Below, piece by piece: positions 62,529 to 64,000 of a DNA stretch of 64,000 bases. A program made the position numbers and the translations under genes. Each line of letters starts with the position of its first letter. Positions within the stretch are counted from its first letter, which is position 1. Under the pieces are notes generated by a model. That model saw only the letters and a program-made list of their open reading frames with translations, searched no databases and was not told the origin of the DNA. The stretch is from JAUWOY01 sp034431315 (GTDB taxonomy: Bacteria > Chloroflexota > Anaerolineae > VGOG01). The stretch is from the NCBI GenBank assembly GCA_034431315.1, contig DAOUDK010000119.1, forward strand, positions 1-64,000. The letters run 5' to 3'.

Positions 62529-62602
62529 TCGGGGCGGCCGGATTTGAACCGGCGGCCACTTGAACCCCATTCAAGTGCGCTACCTGGCTGCGCTACGCCC
62601 CG
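62529..62602 (-). tRNA. tRNA-Pro (anticodon GGG)
   Basis: The minus strand folds into a complete cloverleaf. The acceptor CGGGGCG pairs with CGCCCCG, the D-arm is GCGC/GCGC, the anticodon stem CTTGA/TCAAG closes loop ATGGGGT with anticodon GGG, and the T-arm is GCCGG TTCAAAT CCGGC. No CCA is encoded. Confidence 0.95.
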
Positions 62603-62639
62603 TCAGAGTAATTATAACAGATAGCTATGAATTTGGCAA

Positions 62640-62931
62640 ATTAACCGGGGTGGCGCCGCTGGTTGCCGAAGCCCACGCTGAACAACGTGCCCAACGTCCG
62701 CGTCGGAGAGGTCGTCCCAAGGGAGTGCCCTTCGCCAGCAGAATCGACATGGCTTACGAAGAGGCCACCACCTTCGGGCCACCACCGGATACCCATACCC
62801 ATCTGCTGATTGATACCTGGTACATGGCCAAGCGCATCTGGCGGGCTGCTCGCCGACGGAATTGGGATGTCAGCGGTGGGTTGAAGGGCAATCGGGCGAT
62901 GCGCGTGATCGACACTACTGATCTTCTATAA
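62640..62931 (+). pseudogene. DDE transposase fragment
   Basis: The plus strand encodes THTHLLIDTWYMAKRIWRAA then RRRNWDVSGGLKGNRAMR, a segment typical of DDE transposases around the second catalytic Asp (LxDxWY ... GxLKxNR). A Pro/Arg-rich stretch (RRRGRPKG) precedes it. Both ends of the enzyme are missing and no inverted repeats are seen, so it is a relic. It lies directly after the 5' side of tRNA-Pro. The family may be IS701- or IS4-like; this is uncertain. Confidence 0.6.
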
Positions 62932-63021
62932 CGACGCAGAATTAACCAAAATAGCCGTTTTGCAACCCCAATTGCCCAGTTTCGCCTACAGGTTGTCCCT
63001 AACTCGAAACGCTCTCGCCCC

Positions 63022-64000
63022 TCACGGTTCGCGGGCCGGGGATTGGCCAGTCCGGGGCGACCACAAGGCCATCAACACCGCTGCCATGAGTGCTAACACC
63101 CCGCCAAAGAGAAACGGCGCCGACGGGCCAAAGCCGTCCCATCCCCACGACGGCATGCCCGACCACAGCAGCCCGGCGATGAGCGAGGCCGGGAAGTCCA
63201 AGATGCCCAGCACGGCATTGTACGTCCCGTAGGCTGTGCCCCGCAGCTCGGCCGGCACGATGTCGGCCACCATCGCTTTGGTCGTGCCGTAGGCCAGGCC
63301 GTAGTAGGCTCCGTAAACAGCGTACAGCGCCCACACGTGCCAGCCTGTCCCCGCCACCGCGAAGCCGAAGTAGATCAGCGCGTAGATCAGCCAGCCGCCG
63401 ATGATGAGCTTGCGCCGCCCGATGCGGTCGGACAGCGACCCGGCGGGGGTGGAAAGCAGGGTGTACACCAGGTTGAAAGTGACGAGCATCCCCAGCACCT
63501 GCACCACGTTCAGTCCCCGCTCGTTCGCCCGCAGTATCAGGAACGCATCCGACGAGTTGCCCAGGTCGAAGACGCCGACGATGACCATGAAGATAGCAAA
63601 GCGACGGCCCAGTCCTCGGAAGGAAACTTTCGGGGCCTCGCGCTCTCCTTTCACCGACACGTCCCGCGCACCTATGGCCAACGAGAGCACGGCCAGGAAA
63701 GCCGGCACCAGGCTGATGAGCACTATTGTCTGAAAGGTAGCGCGCCCCAAAACCATGTTGCTGCGCTGCGCCATCCACACCACGATCAGGGCGATGATCA
63801 GCCCCAGCATCGCCCCACCGGTGTCGGCGGCGCGGTGCAGGCCAAAGGCCAGACCCCGATGCCGCTCGTCAATGCTATCGGCCACCAGCGCGTCGCGGGG
63901 CGCGGTGCGGATGCCCTTGCCCACCCGGTCGGCCCAGCGCACGCTCGCCACCACCAGCCACGAGTTGGCGACGTAGAAGAATGGCTTGACCAGCGCGGAC
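63022..64000 (-). CDS. Major facilitator superfamily transporter (5' end outside window)
   Basis: At least 325 residues are present and the frame runs open to the right edge. FFYVANSWLVVASVRWADRV and GKGIRTAPRDALVADSID mark a loop typical of a bacterial MFS subgroup. DRIGRRKLIIGG and PAELRGTAYGTYNAVLG follow, with about nine hydrophobic helices visible. The substrate is unknown. The 90 nt after the gene (62932-63021) contain nothing I recognise. Confidence 0.85.
   Translation of the reverse strand, partial: SALVKPFFYVANSWLVVASVRWADRVGKGIRTAPRDALVADSIDERHRGLAFGLHRAADTGGAMLGLIIALIVVWMAQRSNMVLGRATFQTIVLISLVPAFLAVLSLAIGARDVSVKGEREAPKVSFRGLGRRFAIFMVIVGVFDLGNSSDAFLILRANERGLNVVQVLGMLVTFNLVYTLLSTPAGSLSDRIGRRKLIIGGWLIYALIYFGFAVAGTGWHVWALYAVYGAYYGLAYGTTKAMVADIVPAELRGTAYGTYNAVLGILDFPASLIAGLLWSGMPSWGWDGFGPSAPFLFGGVLALMAAVLMALWSPRTGQSPAREP

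Overview
The window most likely comes from an anaerobic member of the Chloroflexota (Anaerolineae-like). The evidence is the Chlor_Arch_YYY (DUF2298) and Agl23-type membrane proteins, WD40 and propeller proteins with Thr/Pro-rich stalks and a C-terminal 'hydrophobic-LP' tail, an ANTAR two-component pair beside glnA, and heavy loading with short degenerate micro-repeats. This assignment is inferred from gene families only. Almost all genes lie on the minus strand.

Region 1 (1-15.7 kb) is energy metabolism. In transcription order it holds sucC (TTG start), a HIT protein and sucD, ending in a hairpin terminator. Next come korD-korA-korB-korC (2-oxoacid:ferredoxin oxidoreductase), a very large HdrA/GltD-type flavoprotein, an SGNH hydrolase, mvhD, an HdrC-HdrB fusion, a nucleotide-sugar dehydrogenase and an HdrA. 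This last HdrA is split by an in-frame TGA at 2360-2362. The TGA sits at the residue that is Cys or selenocysteine in HdrA, and a perfect hairpin with a GGTC loop follows 27 nt downstream. I read it as one selenoprotein gene, 392-2956. The set would pass electrons between ferredoxin, NAD(P)H and a disulfide or other Hdr partner; no hydrogenase is present.

Region 2 (15.8-45 kb) is an envelope and glycosylation region. It has six large GT-C-type membrane proteins: three carry C-terminal six-bladed NHL propellers (two of these also PA14 domains), one is an Agl23-like protein without a propeller, one is a GT-C/YYY fusion of 1482 aa, and one is a plain GT-C protein. There is also a stand-alone YYY protein, a secreted propeller protein, a secreted GH88/105-like hydrolase and a TIR-domain protein translationally coupled to it. 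Around 38-40 kb is a scrap zone: a truncated pentapeptide-type leader, two TPR paralogues, an integrase tail, a remnant of the YYY gene and a hicBA pair with a frameshifted hicA.

Region 3 (45-58.9 kb) has yqeB and xdhC (molybdenum-hydroxylase maturation, yqeB being linked to selenium), an MFS protein, an HgdC-like activator ATPase and an orphan OmpR-type regulator. It continues with a cold-shock gene divergent from a leader with its own intrinsic terminator in front of a secreted beta-helix protein, two radical-SAM-associated genes, yjbQ, a ROK kinase and glnA. Region 4 (58.9-64 kb) has nadE, a PdtaR/PdtaS pair, DUF2442/DUF4160 genes, tRNA-Pro(GGG), a transposase fragment and a truncated MFS gene.

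Two things cut across the whole window. In-frame 7-9-nt micro-repeat tracts expand many proteins. A family of palindromic, MITE-like elements (ends CACTACAACGAATTGAGAAA) sits against gene ends, in places supplying the stop codon.
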